A program made the translations under genes and the position numbers. Below, piece after piece: positions 1-8,166 of a stretch of DNA of 64,000 bases. The notes under the pieces were generated by a model. It searched no databases, was not told where the DNA came from, and saw only the letters and a program-made list of their open reading frames with translations. The DNA comes from an uncultured bacterium (GTDB taxonomy: Bacteria > Cyanobacteriota > Vampirovibrionia > Gastranaerophilales > Gastranaerophilaceae), in the NCBI GenBank assembly GCA_902794035.1, contig CADBFN010000002.1, positions 53,158 through 117,157 of the forward strand. Reading direction: 5' to 3'. Within the stretch, counting starts at the first letter, position 1, and every line of letters starts with the position of its first letter.

Positions 1-1
1 C

Positions 2-1546
2 GATATAGATAATCCCAAAATTAATCACGGTGACGGTTTAGCAAAAAATGTATTAGACCTTGATAAAAATGATTACTACGACTGTATCTTAATGAATCCG
101 CCTTTCGGTGGTGATTTTAATAAACAAGATTTAAAAAATTTCCCTGACGATTTGGCATCCGCAGAATCAGCAGATATGTTTTTAGTTAGAATTATTTATT
201 CTTTAAAAGAGAATGGAAGATGTGGTTTGGTTCTCCCCGATTCATTATTCATAAGCGATAATAATAACACTAAAAAGGATAGTTTAAAGAGAAAATTACT
301 TGCAGAATGCAATTTGCACACCATTATTAGATTACCAAGTTCAGTATTTGCTCCTTATGCATCTATTCCAACGAACTTACTATTCTTTGATAAATCCGGT
401 CCAACTAAAGAAATTTGGTATTATCGTATGGATATGCCGAAAGGAATTAAGCATTTTAATAAAACACACCCCATTACTATTGAAGATATGGATTGTGTTG
501 AACAGTGGTGGAATAATCGTCAAGAAATTAAAGATGAAAAAGAAGATGAATCTATGACCGAAACATGGAAATCTAAAAAATATACTATCCAGGAAATTGA
601 AAATAGAAATTATAATTTAGATTTGTGTAGTTATCCTAATGAAGAAAAAATTGTGCTTTCGCCAGACGAAACAATAAAACAATATAAAGAATATAGAACT
701 TCTATTGAAAATACTCTTAATAAACAATTAGAAAATATCATTAACTTATTAAAAGGTGACGAAACATTAACATCTGCTAATATGCACAATGAAAAAAAAG
801 AAAAGTTTGAAGAATTAAATAAAAATTTCAAAAAAGAAATAGGACAATCAATTATTCAGAGTGCCTTGCAAGGAGAGTTATCAAAACAATTAGAAACAGA
901 TTCAAATGTTGAAGATTATATTAAATTGTCAAAAAGTATAAAAAATGAAAGAAAAGAAAAAAATCTTCTAAATAATACTAAAACCACCCAAGAAGTTATA
1001 GATGAAGGGCTTTTTGATATTCCTGACACATGGAGATGGGTTAGATTTGGCGATATTGTTGATTTCAGAATGGGAAAAACTCCGGACAAAACGGACATTA
1101 AGTCCTATGGCAATGACTATCCCTGGGTAAAAATTGGTGATATAGAAAATGATGGAACAGTAACTTCAACATCAGTAAAAATTTCTGAATATGGATTTAA
1201 AAATACTTTTTCGGAAAAAATTTCACCAAAAGGTACTCTTATAATGAGTTTTAAATTGACAATAGGAAAAGTCGCAATACTTGATATTGATGCGTTACAC
1301 AATGAAGCAATTATATCAATATTTCCTTTTGTAGAAAAAGACAATATAACAAGAGATTATTTATTTAAAGTATTACCTTATATATCGCAATCAGGTGATT
1401 TTAAATCAGCAATAAAAGGAAAAACTTTAAATGCAAATAGTTTAACTAATTTATTAGTTCCGCTTCCACCAATAGAAGAACAGAAAAGAATTGTTGAAAA
1501 ATTAGATAAAATAATGCCATTAGTCAATGATTTAGTGGTTCAGTAA
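2..1546 (+). CDS. N6-adenine DNA methyltransferase fused to one HsdS target-recognition domain (5' partial)
   Basis: The open frame runs in from the left edge, so the gene starts upstream. The catalytic motif NPPF is at about 92-103, marking an N6-adenine methyltransferase of the HsdM type. After a coiled, Lys/Glu-rich stretch, the last 150 or so residues form one HsdS target-recognition domain: it opens with DIPDTWRWVRFGDIVD and closes with PLPPIEEQKRIVEKLDKI, both typical of type I S subunits. Only one such domain is present, where a standard S subunit has two. The protein is therefore a methylase with a half-specificity subunit and would probably need to dimerise. A restriction subunit, if any, lies outside the window. 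The domain calls are secure; the enzyme class (type I-like versus IIG-like) is not settled. Confidence 0.85.
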   Translation, partial: DIDNPKINHGDGLAKNVLDLDKNDYYDCILMNPPFGGDFNKQDLKNFPDDLASAESADMFLVRIIYSLKENGRCGLVLPDSLFISDNNNTKKDSLKRKLLAECNLHTIIRLPSSVFAPYASIPTNLLFFDKSGPTKEIWYYRMDMPKGIKHFNKTHPITIEDMDCVEQWWNNRQEIKDEKEDESMTETWKSKKYTIQEIENRNYNLDLCSYPNEEKIVLSPDETIKQYKEYRTSIENTLNKQLENIINLLKGDETLTSANMHNEKKEKFEELNKNFKKEIGQSIIQSALQGELSKQLETDSNVEDYIKLSKSIKNERKEKNLLNNTKTTQEVIDEGLFDIPDTWRWVRFGDIVDFRMGKTPDKTDIKSYGNDYPWVKIGDIENDGTVTSTSVKISEYGFKNTFSEKISPKGTLIMSFKLTIGKVAILDIDALHNEAIISIFPFVEKDNITRDYLFKVLPYISQSGDFKSAIKGKTLNANSLTNLLVPLPPIEEQKRIVEKLDKIMPLVNDLVVQ

Positions 1547-1552
1547 AATAAT

Positions 1553-2038
1553 ATGCAAGATTCAATTTTAAAATTAAAAAAGAATAAAAAAATTAATATA
1601 TTTGGAACGAATTATAAATTAATATCAAAAAAAGGTATTAATAGAAACTCAATTCAAATTGTCAATAATAATGTTGTTATGAATTTAAAAGATAATTGTA
1701 CTGAAAAACAATATACTAATCTTGTAAAAAATTGGTACAGAAATATTTTAAGAGATGAAATAGATATAATTCTACCGAATCTCGAAAGTAAAACAAATAT
1801 ACATTGCTCAACTTATGGAACAAGAAATATGACGACACGTTGGGGAAGTTGTAGTATAAAAAGTAAAAAAATATGGCTTAATCTACAACTTGTTCAAAAA
1901 CCTAAAAAGTGTTTAGAATATGTTATTTTACACGAATTATTACATACAAAATTCCCTAAACATTCACAAGAATTTAGAGACTTACAAGAACAATTTATGC
2001 CAAAATGGAAAGAATATCACTCCCTTTTAAATAATTGA
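1553..2038 (+). CDS. YgjP/DUF45-type zinc metallopeptidase
   Basis: A 161-aa protein that starts 7 bases after the methylase stop, so the two are probably co-transcribed. It has the signature of the DUF45 (YgjP-like) metallopeptidases: TRWGSCS at about residue 100, then HELLH at about 130 and a third likely ligand in PKHSQEF. HELLH supplies the two zinc histidines and the catalytic glutamate. Small proteins of this family often follow type I restriction-modification genes, though their role there is unclear. There is no signal peptide, so it should be cytoplasmic. The family call is strong, the function inferred. Confidence 0.8.
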   Translation: MQDSILKLKKNKKINIFGTNYKLISKKGINRNSIQIVNNNVVMNLKDNCTEKQYTNLVKNWYRNILRDEIDIILPNLESKTNIHCSTYGTRNMTTRWGSCSIKSKKIWLNLQLVQKPKKCLEYVILHELLHTKFPKHSQEFRDLQEQFMPKWKEYHSLLNN

Positions 2039-2131
2039 TTATATTTGTGTTTATATGTAAAAATTTAAAATAAAACTGGCTTTTCTACATACTTCCAGGT
2101 ATTGTGTTTTCTGATATTAGGAGGATTAAGT

Positions 2132-2365
2132 ATGGAAAAAGTCGGATTGAATATCACTCAAAAAGAGTTCAAGCAATTAAGTAAGTGGTCGAAGAATATT
2201 TATAACACAGCAGTTGTAATTGATTATTTTGTTGCAAATCAACCGGAGATTGAAGAATGTTATAATCTTGCGCCAGTTGTTAAGCACCTGCGAAATGATG
2301 CTGATGTTTTAAATGCATTCTTTATAGACCACGAAAAAGAAGTTGAAAATTTAAATGCCGTTTAA
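2132..2365 (+). CDS. Small hypothetical protein
   Basis: A 77-aa protein of unknown function. I chose the ATG at 2132 because a good ribosome-binding site (TTAGGAGG) lies just upstream; a longer reading from 2102 would have no such site and includes the RBS. It is mildly acidic and helical, with no membrane segment or recognisable motif. It ends 8 bases before the 3' end of the convergent minus-strand gene. It may belong to the phage-derived genes that follow. Confidence 0.55.
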   Translation: MEKVGLNITQKEFKQLSKWSKNIYNTAVVIDYFVANQPEIEECYNLAPVVKHLRNDADVLNAFFIDHEKEVENLNAV

Positions 2366-2372
2366 AAGGTGT

Positions 2373-2828
2373 TTAATCGGTGTTCAAATCGTGTTCACAA
2401 ATTTCTTCGTGTGTTATGCCGAGAATTTGTTCCTCAATTTCTCGTATAACATCAGGTGTTAAACCTTTCGGCTTTTCCTCTTTAGTTTTTTGTTTTTCGT
2501 TTAACACTTCATCCTCATAAGATTTAACCGGACCAATCAATTTCAGCATTTTAGTAACGGCATAATATCTTGCAGGCTCGACTTTACCGTTCTTCTCCAT
2601 ATCCTTTTCGATAGAATTTATCAAACTTCGGGTAAAATCATATAAATCCGAGTGCAAGGTTGTTTTTGTGCGAAGATATTCCGCTCTTTTGGTTTCCCAA
2701 TTATCAGACTTTTTCCATCGGCGGAGCGTTCTTTCGTTCAAATGAAGCTTCATCGCGATATCTTCTAACGACATAAAATTTTCAGCATAAAGTTTAAAGG
2801 CATCTTGTGCCAATGTTTGTTTTTTCAT
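2373..2828 (-). CDS. Phage terminase small subunit-like / DUF1804-type DNA-binding protein
   Basis: A protein of about 151 aa with an N-terminal helix-turn-helix (SLEDIAMKLHLNERTLRRW followed by KKSDNW), the arrangement seen in terminase small subunits and Mu-gp27/DUF1804 proteins. The middle has the DFTRSLINSIEKDM helix and the C-terminus is charged. I start it at the ATG at 2828, which has a TGAGG ribosome site; the frame stays open to 2900 but that extension has no support. It is isolated from any large subunit: a terminase large fragment lies 10 kb away at 13.2 kb. The HTH is clear; the terminase role is an inference. Confidence 0.6.
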   Translation of the reverse strand: MKKQTLAQDAFKLYAENFMSLEDIAMKLHLNERTLRRWKKSDNWETKRAEYLRTKTTLHSDLYDFTRSLINSIEKDMEKNGKVEPARYYAVTKMLKLIGPVKSYEDEVLNEKQKTKEEKPKGLTPDVIREIEEQILGITHEEICEHDLNTD

Positions 2829-2898
2829 AACTAACCTCAGGGTAAATAAAGTTTTGGTACACACAGGATAACTCTGTTTCGCAGAAACATCAAGTCCC

Positions 2899-2907
2899 AA
2901 ATGTGTC
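2899..2907 (-). repeat. Copy of the GACACATTT motif
   Basis: On the minus strand this reads GACACATTT. The same 9-mer occurs upstream of the transposase A gene (10310-10318) and upstream of brxA (42991-42999), always reading toward the downstream gene. It could be a transposase end-binding repeat or part of a promoter; the extended match here is weak. Confidence 0.3.
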
Positions 2908-2988
2908 TGAATGATACGTTTTCTGGATTTTAAGTTGATGTTTGCTCCTGAAAGAGCGATGAATGGTGTAGCTTGAAAGGAGCATACA

Positions 2989-3201
2989 ATGATTGAAATC
3001 GGTAAAAAATACAGATTAAAAAAGCTTAAAGGCTGGTTTGAAAAAGATAGCGAATATTTTACGGTTGTTTGCTTTGGCGAGCATAATATTGTCGGCTGCG
3101 TTGCACCGGATGGCGAAAGATATGTGTTTGATAAAGATTTTTTGATTGATCCTGAAAAACCTGATGAGATATACGCAGATATTAAAATAACGAAAGGATA
3201 A
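2989..3201 (+). CDS. Small hypothetical protein (phage-like)
   Basis: A 70-aa protein preceded by GAAAGGAG, a good ribosome-binding site. The sequence (MIEIGKKYRLKKLKGWFEKD, then a GCVAPDGERYVFDKD stretch) looks like a small beta-rich fold. It is followed after 3 bases by a gene of similar size with a comparable pattern (VDKNGKRYNIELDN), so the two could be distant paralogues. No function is recognised. Small tightly packed genes of this kind are usual in phage-derived regions. Confidence 0.5.
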   Translation: MIEIGKKYRLKKLKGWFEKDSEYFTVVCFGEHNIVGCVAPDGERYVFDKDFLIDPEKPDEIYADIKITKG

Positions 3202-3204
3202 ATT

Positions 3205-3405
3205 ATGGTTGAAAAAGATTATAAATTATATGGGACAAAGATTTTAAATCTTAAAACACAAGAAATCGGACTACTGATTTGCTTATGGGAAAACAAGTTT
3301 GCCGATAAAACAGTAGATTTTGCAACTTGTGTTGATAAAAACGGCAAACGCTATAACATAGAGCTTGATAACATTAGAGGGTTTGAAGATGATTTTGAAA
3401 AATAA
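3205..3405 (+). CDS. Small hypothetical protein (phage-like)
   Basis: A 66-aa protein starting 3 bases after the previous stop, with GAAAGGA upstream as ribosome site. It contains the segment ATCVDKNGKRYNIELDNIRG, resembling the VAPDGERYVFDKDFLID segment of its left neighbour. It overlaps the next small gene. No known family is recognised and no membrane segment is present. Confidence 0.5.
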   Translation: MVEKDYKLYGTKILNLKTQEIGLLICLWENKFADKTVDFATCVDKNGKRYNIELDNIRGFEDDFEK

Positions 3406-3625
3406 ATTGACTAAAGAAACACTTGATATTCCGTATTCTGAATTCAGGATAAAGTTTGCCAAAGAAATTCAGGAGGCGTTTGAAAGTTACCGCAAAACAC
3501 AATTAAATAAATATTCTTGGAACTTCAAAGATGACAATTCATTGGAGTTTAATTTTTACTTTGAACTCCATTGGAACTTCAACCATTTTGGAAATAGTAA
3601 CTGGTACATTGAACGCATTAATTAA
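3389..3625 (+). CDS. Small hypothetical protein (phage-like)
   Basis: A 78-aa protein. I chose the ATG at 3389, which overlaps the end of the previous gene and has GAGGG 8 bases upstream; the earlier ATG at 3365 has no such site. It is rich in aromatic residues in its second half (NFYFELHWNFNHF). Its 3' end overlaps the 3' end of the convergent DUF4268 gene by 8 bases. Function unknown. Confidence 0.45.
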   Translation: MILKNKLTKETLDIPYSEFRIKFAKEIQEAFESYRKTQLNKYSWNFKDDNSLEFNFYFELHWNFNHFGNSNWYIERIN

Positions 3626-4547
3626 TATTTATAAATGGGCAAAAAGCTTTTTTGAAAGCAAGTGTTTTTTCTTCATACCAAAGAAAATCTTTTTCCCAAT
3701 TTTTATTATCGTATAAATTAAAGTTACTTCGGCTTACTGATATTCTACTTGCTTTTTTCCCTTTAAGTTCTTGCCAAAGTAACTCTTCCCCAAAAAGTTT
3801 TTCAATTTCTTCTTTGTGACTTGATAATTGATAATAAAATTCTTTGTTATCCGGAATGTACAGTTCTACACCAATTCGATTTTCTTTTCCTAAAGCAGTT
3901 AAACTTATATGAGCTTTTGAAGTTCCGATTGAAACATCATTCCAATGGTCTGATGAAGGCTTTTGAGGATGTACCAGAGAGCCTTTATTATTTAAAAATT
4001 CATTTAACGCAGTCCAAAATTCAAGCAATTTTAATTTTCTTTCAGTAAGTGCTGAAACAGGAGCTTTCATAATTTTTGCCCATTCATTAGGTTTACTGAT
4101 TATTTGAAATTTGGGAGCATATGGCGAATCCCCAATTTGCCACAATTCCAATTTAATAGCAAAGAAATTGATATTTTCATCTGTGTGTTCGTTTAACCAG
4201 TCAATAGCTTGTTTATGTTCATTTCTAACTTCTTTTACTATCCAAATTATAATTTCTGCATTGTAACCAGATGCATAGGTAATGATTTTACCTAAATGAT
4301 CGTGATTAGTTGCTTCCAATTGATTTTCTATAACAATTTTTCTTCCATTAGAATCTTCAGCTAAGACGTCAACATTAAAAGAGCCTACATTTGCTTCTGT
4401 TTGGATTAAATTTATATCTACACCAATTTCTTCACTCAATAAGGCAAGATTTTCTTCTTTTGAAAGCCAACGTGTAAAATCTAAAGCTTCGTGTTTCCAA
4501 GCTTCTCTTAAGTCAACTTTCTTTAACTTTCCTAATGTTGCAACCAT
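3618..4547 (-). CDS. DUF4268 family protein with a PD-(D/E)XK-like N-terminal domain
   Basis: About 309 aa from the ATG at 4547, which has AAAGGAG in front of it; a frame open to 4631 lacks such a site. The N-terminal half contains NVDVLAEDSNGRKIVIENQL followed by HDHLGKIITYASG, the pattern of the nuclease-like domain found with DUF4268: an acidic residue, a strand, then E-x-Q. The C-terminal half is the DUF4268 region (YIPDNKEFYYQL, LWQELKGKKASRI). Such proteins are scattered in mobile and restriction-modification regions, and a DNA-targeting role is plausible but not proven. The gene sits alone on its strand between small orphan genes. Confidence 0.75.
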   Translation of the reverse strand: MVATLGKLKKVDLREAWKHEALDFTRWLSKEENLALLSEEIGVDINLIQTEANVGSFNVDVLAEDSNGRKIVIENQLEATNHDHLGKIITYASGYNAEIIIWIVKEVRNEHKQAIDWLNEHTDENINFFAIKLELWQIGDSPYAPKFQIISKPNEWAKIMKAPVSALTERKLKLLEFWTALNEFLNNKGSLVHPQKPSSDHWNDVSIGTSKAHISLTALGKENRIGVELYIPDNKEFYYQLSSHKEEIEKLFGEELLWQELKGKKASRISVSRSNFNLYDNKNWEKDFLWYEEKTLAFKKAFCPFININ

Positions 4548-4629
4548 ATGCCACTCCTTTAATAATAGATTAATCCTATCATAAAAATTATTTTTATTAT
4601 ATGATGTCCTAAACAAAGGAATAACAAGC

Positions 4630-5049
4630 ATGAATAATCATTTACAAGAAATAATTAACAAAATAATTAAAAGTTATGATTCTATTGTACAAAAATCTAT
4701 AAAGATATTAGTATCTCACCATAACGATCAAGCTATAGTTGCAGCAATATGCGTTGCGGATGGTGCAGCTCTTTCGATAAAATCACGTACTAAAATCACA
4801 GTAGCTCCTGATAACGAAAAAACTTTATTTTCAACTTTAAGATTTAAACAAATTATTACTAAAAGTTATTCTGGGAATACACCTATTATTTCAGAAGAAC
4901 CAGAAATAGATTTAAATTATGCTGCACAATTTTTAGATAATATCGATAAAGCTTTAGATAATTTTGATAATTTATTAGAAATTAAAGATAAAATTGATAA
5001 AATTTTTACAGACTTAAAATACGAAAAAATATGGCTGAATAGATCTTGA
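4630..5049 (+). CDS. Hypothetical protein
   Basis: A 139-aa protein of unknown family. It begins 82 bases from the divergently transcribed DUF4268 gene, so the two share a promoter region. A central stretch, AIVAAICVADGAALSIKS, is weakly hydrophobic but probably buried rather than membrane-spanning. The C-terminal half is a run of acidic and asparagine-rich helices (LDNIDKALDNFDNLLEIKDK), probably coiled coil. It lies in an accessory region and has no recognised motif. Confidence 0.5.
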   Translation: MNNHLQEIINKIIKSYDSIVQKSIKILVSHHNDQAIVAAICVADGAALSIKSRTKITVAPDNEKTLFSTLRFKQIITKSYSGNTPIISEEPEIDLNYAAQFLDNIDKALDNFDNLLEIKDKIDKIFTDLKYEKIWLNRS

Positions 5050-5064
5050 ACATATTTTGAACGG

Positions 5065-5421
5065 TTATAAAACGGGGTTTGAATTAATTTGGCGGTTTAT
5101 CCATTCCATTATTACTGAAACGAGATATTCTTGTTCGGATTTAGTTAATTCTCTATGTTGAGGGAATTTATGCCATTTTTCGATACAGCCGCGACAACAG
5201 GTGGCGGTTGCGTGTTGAGCAATAAACACGGGATGCCCTCGCATTGGTGTTTGCTTGCCATCATTTACAGGTTCTGCCGGAGCAACTCTATCCCGAATAA
5301 AATCGCAGGCATGAGAATGAATCGTATCAAGCCCTTTGTCTTTGATGTATTCAAGCTCTTTTGTCCGAAGCTTAAACCTGCTCCTAAATTTTGATTTTGC
5401 TAATTTATCCAAAATGTCCAT
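5065..5421 (-). CDS. DUF4186 family protein
   Basis: A 118-aa protein that matches my memory of DUF4186 closely: FRSRFKLRTKELEYIKDKGL, then KQTPMRGHPVFIAQHATATC with CRGCIEKWHK, and the end LVSVIMEWINRQI. The cysteines and histidines of HATATCCRGC suggest metal binding. The function of the family is unknown. It lies between two plus-strand orphan genes, and its last codons contain the 15-base sequence repeated at 12730-12744. Confidence 0.8.
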   Translation of the reverse strand: MDILDKLAKSKFRSRFKLRTKELEYIKDKGLDTIHSHACDFIRDRVAPAEPVNDGKQTPMRGHPVFIAQHATATCCRGCIEKWHKFPQHRELTKSEQEYLVSVIMEWINRQINSNPVL

Positions 5422-5438
5422 AAATTTATGATAGCATA

Positions 5439-6236
5439 ATGATAATGAGTAAAAATGAAATAAAAGAAACTGAAGAAAAAGAACAAGTCGAAAAGTTTTT
5501 CAAAACCAAAGTTGGTCAGGAATGGTACGAAGGACTTGGTGTTATTGATTGTGTAAAATCAGAAGCTCCGGATTTTAAAATAAAAACAATAAATGGTGAC
5601 ACTATCGCATTAGAAATAACTAAATTTATAGTAGAAAATAAAAATCTTAAATTTTCTCAGGCATTAACCAGAATAGGTAATAAAATTTGCCGAGAAGCAG
5701 AAAAGGAATATAATCTTCGCATACATATACTTATTGATAAATATGATGAAAGGGAATTTAGCATCCATTTGAAAGACCATTTGGATTATGCTTATAATCC
5801 TGGATTTTCAGAATTGCCTGATGCGAAAATACTTAAACAAAAAATGCGTGATGTTCTCAAAAATAATATAGAAAAATTGAGACAAGGTTGGCTTGTTCAG
5901 GAATGGATTAAAGTTGATAATGAGCATTTTAAAATATCAATGGACCCCATTGTGTGTCCTTGGACTGGGAAATATGATTGCCACGTTAATAATGCCGGCA
6001 TGGTCAAGCAAAATCCCATTGATGAATTACAAACCTGTATTGATAAAAAGAATGATAAAATCCAATCCTATAGCAAGGATTGTACTAAATGTTATTTGTT
6101 AATAATTGTTCCCAATGCATACAATGCTAATTATTGTTCTTTTGATAATTCACTATTCGAGCATAAATTTAATTCCAAGTTTGAAAAGATATTTTTATGC
6201 GAGGAGAATGGTAAATACGCATATACTTTAAATTAA
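5439..6236 (+). CDS. Hypothetical protein, possible PD-(D/E)XK nuclease fold
   Basis: About 263-265 aa; the start could be 5439 or the ATG at 5445, and neither has a strong ribosome site. Residues 44-65 read APDFKIKTINGDTIALEIT, the D-then-E-x-(T/K) spacing seen in restriction-type nucleases, but the usual final lysine is replaced. A cysteine-bearing segment (VCPWTGKYDCH, then CTKCYL) lies in the C-terminal half. It is divergent from DUF4186 and convergent with the transposition genes. No family is recognised; the nuclease idea is a hypothesis from pattern only. Confidence 0.5.
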   Translation: MIMSKNEIKETEEKEQVEKFFKTKVGQEWYEGLGVIDCVKSEAPDFKIKTINGDTIALEITKFIVENKNLKFSQALTRIGNKICREAEKEYNLRIHILIDKYDEREFSIHLKDHLDYAYNPGFSELPDAKILKQKMRDVLKNNIEKLRQGWLVQEWIKVDNEHFKISMDPIVCPWTGKYDCHVNNAGMVKQNPIDELQTCIDKKNDKIQSYSKDCTKCYLLIIVPNAYNANYCSFDNSLFEHKFNSKFEKIFLCEENGKYAYTLN

Positions 6237-6239
6237 ACT

Positions 6240-7484
6240 TTATATATGTATCAGCTCATAAATCAAATTCAATTGATCTTCAAAGTTGGGGTTGAGTTCT
6301 TTCCATAAAAAGACCGAGAGGTGGTGGTCGAGGTATTTTCGCATACTTGCCATAAATTTTTTGCGATAAAGAATATTGTATAATCTGCGTGCTTCTTTGA
6401 CTTCCTCGGGTTGTTGACGTCGTTGTGGAAGCTTTGTTTTTAGTGCTTTTTGAGCAATAAAAACTTTGTCACCATAACAATAAATGCATATTGAAACATC
6501 ATTCATAAAAATTCTGACTTGTGGAATTTGTGGGTCTGTGTCAAAACGTTCAACTAGTTCCTGATATTGTTTATCAAAGATTTTCGCCCTAATAAATTGA
6601 TAAAAAGTCTCAGTTGTTGTATTACCCAAATTTGCTATTTTTGCTGTTTGAGAAGCAGGAATTCCAAAACAGAAGCATTTATAAATAATTTCAATTTGTT
6701 CTGTCGTTGCTAAGTTATAGACTTTTGGTAGACGATTTAAATTTCTGCGGACTTTTGGTTCTTCTTCTCTGTAATCCGGCATGAAATATTTAGGGAATAT
6801 TCCCATCATACCTTCTGTTTGGTACTTTTTACGTTTGGAATGAAACGCAGAATATGAAACCTTTAGCTTTGGATTCTTGAGAGGAATTAATTCCAAAAAG
6901 CTCCGCAGTTCTCTGCAATTCATACCTTCTGTTAGTTTAAAAAGTTTCAGGTACCTATAAATAAATTCCTTACCCCTGTCTGAAGCCACAACATACAAAC
7001 GTTCTTCCTCTTTATTGTGGAAAAGTTTTTTGACTTCTTTATCCATCGCCCGTCGTTCGGAATCTTCTAAAAAATCGTAGAGTTTTAGGGACGAGCGTTT
7101 GATTAAATATTTACCATCCAAGTTAGGTTCCTTATTAGGTTTTACAATATAACTTCCTTTAAGACAATTTCTTTTAACGGTTTCTTCTTGAATATTTAAA
7201 AGCCGAGCGACCTCGGGTATTGTAAGCCAAATATCTGAATCGCTGCTTTTGTTTGTGGGGACAAATTTATTCACACGCTTTTTAAAATTCGTATATAAAT
7301 ATTCTGTATTTGATATCTTTTTAATTTGATTCAAAGTTTCTAAATCATTGAGTGCTTTTTGAATTGATTTTTCATTTTCTTCAAGCATTGGCAGAATGTC
7401 AGGCAGAGTAAATTTATTAAGCCCCTTTGCTATTTTAAGAATTTTCATTTGTAAGTTCAATTTCTTCTGCGTCAGCATCGTCAT
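6240..7484 (-). CDS. Third gene of the Mu-type transposition module (DNA-binding accessory protein)
   Basis: A 414-aa protein starting at 7484 with AGGAGGTGTT upstream, inside the end of the ATPase gene (50-base overlap), so it is translationally linked. Residues 85-135 (IWLTIPEVARLLNIQEETVK) resemble the N-terminal winged-helix DNA-binding domain of MuA, and also the N-terminus of the neighbouring transposase. A short paralogue exists at 29357-29824 that lacks this middle domain but keeps both flanking parts. It lacks the cysteine motifs expected of TniQ/TnsD. It is probably an accessory or target-related protein of the element. Confidence 0.55.
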   Translation of the reverse strand: MTMLTQKKLNLQMKILKIAKGLNKFTLPDILPMLEENEKSIQKALNDLETLNQIKKISNTEYLYTNFKKRVNKFVPTNKSSDSDIWLTIPEVARLLNIQEETVKRNCLKGSYIVKPNKEPNLDGKYLIKRSSLKLYDFLEDSERRAMDKEVKKLFHNKEEERLYVVASDRGKEFIYRYLKLFKLTEGMNCRELRSFLELIPLKNPKLKVSYSAFHSKRKKYQTEGMMGIFPKYFMPDYREEEPKVRRNLNRLPKVYNLATTEQIEIIYKCFCFGIPASQTAKIANLGNTTTETFYQFIRAKIFDKQYQELVERFDTDPQIPQVRIFMNDVSICIYCYGDKVFIAQKALKTKLPQRRQQPEEVKEARRLYNILYRKKFMASMRKYLDHHLSVFLWKELNPNFEDQLNLIYELIHI

Positions 7485-8166
7485 TTTTCAACACCTCCTT
7501 CAATGTTATTTCGTCAATTTCTTTTATTCCGTTTGATTTTGCGACCTGTTCCGCTTTACTGATAGTTTTTACCAATTGCCTGAATCGATTTGTGCGAGTG
7601 TATAAAAGCTTTTTGGCACAATCCGTAAACGGAACTTCTGATAATTGATCGATTATTGAAGTTATATCTTGTTTAGAAAATGGCTCGAATTTTATAATTT
7701 CCAATAATCTGTCATACAAATGCTTGTGCCGTTGGAGCCTTTTATTAGCCGTACCCATTCCGACTAAAACAATAGGGACATTCGTTTTGTCGTGAATATC
7801 CCTTAAAGTTTCAACCGCCCGAGAATCAATCGTCAAATAGTCCGTTTCATCTACAATAATGGTTCTTGGTGTTTTGATTAATTGCGATACAACTTGATTG
7901 AAGATATCCGAGAACTTGTTATAAGGAATCTCTCCTAACTCTTCAACCATCTCTTCCAGTAACCACCTAGCAGACATAAGATTGGCACTCCGGATTAATA
8001 TGGCATCATTTTGCGCCGCCCACCAGGTAATTGCGTAAGTTTTACCGAGCCCCGGTTCGCCATAGATAAGTCCCATTCCTGGCACTCCGTCTTCTCTTTC
8101 TCGCAGGCGGTTCATCATTGAGATTAGTTGTTTTACGTTTTTGGTTTTCACAAAGACCTTTTTCAT
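7435..8166 (-). CDS. MuB-like AAA+ ATPase, transposition target-selection subunit
   Basis: A 243-aa ATPase with Walker A GEPGLGKT at about residue 37 and Walker B TIIVDETDYL at about 98. The family (MuB, TniB, TnsC) binds target DNA as ATP-dependent filaments and activates the partner transposase. It overlaps the transposase stop by one base (TAATG), so the pair is translationally coupled. A homologue with 60-70 identical-looking motif positions lies at 27.6-29.4 kb, but split by an inversion. The start codon has a GGAG site in the transposase 3' end. Confidence 0.85.
   Translation of the reverse strand: MKKVFVKTKNVKQLISMMNRLREREDGVPGMGLIYGEPGLGKTYAITWWAAQNDAILIRSANLMSARWLLEEMVEELGEIPYNKFSDIFNQVVSQLIKTPRTIIVDETDYLTIDSRAVETLRDIHDKTNVPIVLVGMGTANKRLQRHKHLYDRLLEIIKFEPFSKQDITSIIDQLSEVPFTDCAKKLLYTRTNRFRQLVKTISKAEQVAKSNGIKEIDEITLKEVLKNDDADAEEIELTNENS

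Noticed and set aside
2366..2400. Repeated GTGTT words that look like a small repeat array
   Set aside because: They lie in and just after the last codons of the 2373-2828 gene and are too short and irregular for an array.
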